Source of the DNA: Hymenolepis diminuta
Taxonomy: Eukaryota; Platyhelminthes; Cestoda; Cyclophyllidea; Hymenolepididae
NCBI GenBank assembly: GCA_900708905.1
Contig: CAADRB010000008.1
Span: 2,663,970 to 2,727,969 of the forward strand
Reading direction: 5' to 3'
DNA: 64,000 nt
The translations under genes were made by a program, and so were the position numbers. Positions 62,040-64,000 of the stretch are shown here, piece by piece; position 1 is the stretch's first letter, and every line of letters starts with the position of its first letter. The notes under the pieces are model-generated. The model saw nothing but the letters and a program-made list of their open reading frames with translations. It made no database searches and was not told where the DNA came from.

Positions 62040-64000
62040 TTTCTAATAATGCCTTTTGACTATAGCTTGGATTGATTTACAGTGATTTTTTCTGTGTAAT
62101 CGGTGTGTGAATAGTGAAATTCTCCATATCCTAACCTAATCACTTGATGTGCGACTTTACTCGTGCCGATATCAGCATTGTTTATTTTATGATTGTTAAT
62201 ATGAAGGGGTTTGTCACATCGTCTAACCTAGGCTTTGTTTACCCAAACCAATCTCATGGTTTATCTATCTTTTCTCTAGTATCGAGTCCTTGTTACTCAT
62301 AAATCATTCAGTAAGTTAAGGTTATCTAGACCATACAGAAGGACTTAAATGGGTTACGTTATTGAAAGTTCAATTAGAATTATACTTTTATCTCAATTCT
62401 ACCGAAGTTGTGATCTTTCAATAACAGCTTTTAAACCCTTTCAACTTCTGTCGCTTCTTTATTTATTACTAAAAATAAATGATTTACCTATCTTTTTAGT
62501 AATTAAATTTAATTTATTATGATCTAAAGTTGGTCAACCAGATGTTTAATAGAATTTTCAGTTATTATCAAATGGTAATAAACTTTTCAGTCCAGTTGAA
62601 TATATGTATCTCTTGGCATCGCCTTAGCATTCTGCTTGCGTTTACTATTTCAAATTTGAAAATGATAAAGTCCATTTAATGGGAATATTAAATGTAAAAT
62701 CATCAGTTCCTTTTATTTTATATTTAAAATTATTATAGCCTCACGGTCTCTAAAAGCTTGCCGAGTTTCCTTTAAAAATTAGTCGTATTTAAGACTGCAT
62801 TTATTTTTAACTTCACCTCTGAAAATAAATGGGAAGAGCTTAATCACCCCTTTTCATAAAACAGGTTACAGAATCGTGTGAAATTTGGAGAATATCCCAC
62901 AAATAAAGGAGGAAGCGATAAAAATGTGTAAAAGCGAGAAAAAGAAAAATTTCAAGTGCTGATGCACGAAAAACATGTAATTAGAAAGAAAAGTAGCTTT
63001 TTCTGATTAAATTTCCATATTTCCACCCGCTAGTTCAGACTGTGTTATGTTCTAAATTTAGATTAGTTGTCAAACCCAGACCGTAAGGTTCTGGCTATTA
63101 GAACTTCCAAGCCAATTTGCAAAACCTTTTTCATACACTTATCTTCGGTGGACTGGTATCATCGGGGAATCTTCCCGTTGAGGAACTGGAATTCTTCCAC
63201 CTCTTCTATTTGCCAAAATTAACTAGTATTGTTGACCATTCCGCCTACTGGGTGTGTATCTATGGGCATTGAATTCATAACTCCTGTTTTCGTGGACGAA
63301 CAGGCTGACCGCTGCACCAGTAGCGCTTGATAAAGTGAAATGGTTATCCGATTACCTCCATGACTTATTTCAATAATCTATACTTTTCACTTTAAGATTT
63401 GCTGTAAGAAATCTGGCCATATGTATGATTTGGAAAATTTTTGTATTATTACTTTTTTTGTTGGAAATTTAGTTATTCCAAAGTGAATGAAAGAATTTTA
63501 ACGCATACATATATTTCATTGGAGTTCGTTTTATAGCGCTTAATAATAAATCGAATTTATAATTAATAATTAAATTGTTATGCATATCTTGAAAGTAATT
63601 GATTTAGCAACAATTCTAGCATTTTCAAATTATTATTTCTTTGTTTCTCAAAATGCTTAACAGAGAACTGAGTAGAAGAAACTCTAAAACAATCAGATGG
63701 TGTTACTAATATCTTTGTTGTACTGTGAAGCTAGAGATTCTGTAGCAGAGAAAAAGATTCACGTATTTTTATTCTCTTTTGCAAAGGGTTTTCAAGAAGT
63801 CATCTTTTATTTAACCGAAATATATAATTTCAAAATGTAGTAAATTGTTTTGTCGATTTTATCAAAAAGTTGTTGTAATGATATTATTCGGGCAGGCGGA
63901 TGCATAGCTTCCAATATAACATTTACTGAAGGAAGGGGAAAGTGAAATTTGAAGCTTTCCCCCTTGAATCCGATTTTTCTATATTGTTTCATTTGTAATT
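62040..64000. other. non-coding sequence to the window end
   Basis: AT-rich DNA, possibly a continuation of the long intron. It contains a SINE copy at about 63130-63340. The minus-strand frame 63807-63992 has no support. Confidence 0.5.
63130..63340 (-). repeat. tRNA-derived SINE copy with clear A and B boxes
   Basis: On the minus strand it begins CGCTACTGGTGCAGCGGTCA (A box TGGTGCAGCGG) and reaches GAATTCAATGCCC (B box) after a tRNA-like spacing of about 34 bases. It continues into the body CCAGTAGGCGGAATGGTC and GGTGGAAGAATTCCAG. This is the clearest tRNA-like head in the window. Confidence 0.75.

Noticed and set aside
63230..63335. Possible tRNA gene on the minus strand
   Set aside because: A and B boxes are present but arms do not pair as in a functional tRNA and the sequence continues into the SINE body.
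1..64000. CRISPR arrays, rRNA genes, LTR retrotransposons or viral insertions
   Set aside because: No regular spaced repeats, rRNA blocks, paired long terminal repeats or reverse transcriptase/integrase motifs were seen.

Overview
The window is AT-rich animal DNA. It has spliced genes with GT-AG introns, a tRNA-derived SINE family, mariner-type and Merlin-type DNA transposons, and long stretches without recognisable genes. Very short introns (37, 47 and 79 bp in the tubulin gene) sit beside kilobase introns (TM9SF3), and Merlin/mariner elements are present. This combination suggests a flatworm, probably parasitic. That is an inference from style; no diagnostic gene fixes the phylum.

Layout: (1) 260-595 is the last exon of a USP22-type deubiquitinase. 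(2) 4844-6350 is a complete four-exon gene for a divergent alpha-tubulin, joined here by hand, including a first coding exon that is only the ATG. (3) 9008-18378 on the minus strand is a complete ten-exon TM9SF3 gene (591 codons plus stop; all splice phases agree). (4) 18.4-40 kb has no confident gene. It holds a deletion copy of a mariner (21525-22275), SINE pieces and two unnamed repeat families. (5) About 40.56-42.02 kb holds a probable small spliced gene of unknown function behind CCAAT boxes and an E2F-type site. (6) 42-55.6 kb is again gene-poor, with isolated exon-like pieces. (7) 55611-56850 holds a longer, inverted, broken copy of the same mariner. (8) 57413-57905 is a 5' coding exon of an unidentified low-complexity protein whose later exons were not found. 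(9) 61124-62031 is a Merlin element with perfect ends and an 8-bp target duplication, but most of its interior is an assembly gap.

The recognised genes are unrelated housekeeping functions: chromatin deubiquitination, microtubules and Golgi/endosomal membrane trafficking. There is no operon or cluster logic. The points most worth attention are the alpha-tubulin without Lys40 or a C-terminal tyrosine, the small undescribed gene at about 40.6-42.0 kb, the dispersed tRNA-SINE family, the mariner pair sharing the same disabling lesions, and the palindrome beside the gap in the Merlin element. No sequence search could be run. Family names rest on recognised motifs and recalled family sequences.
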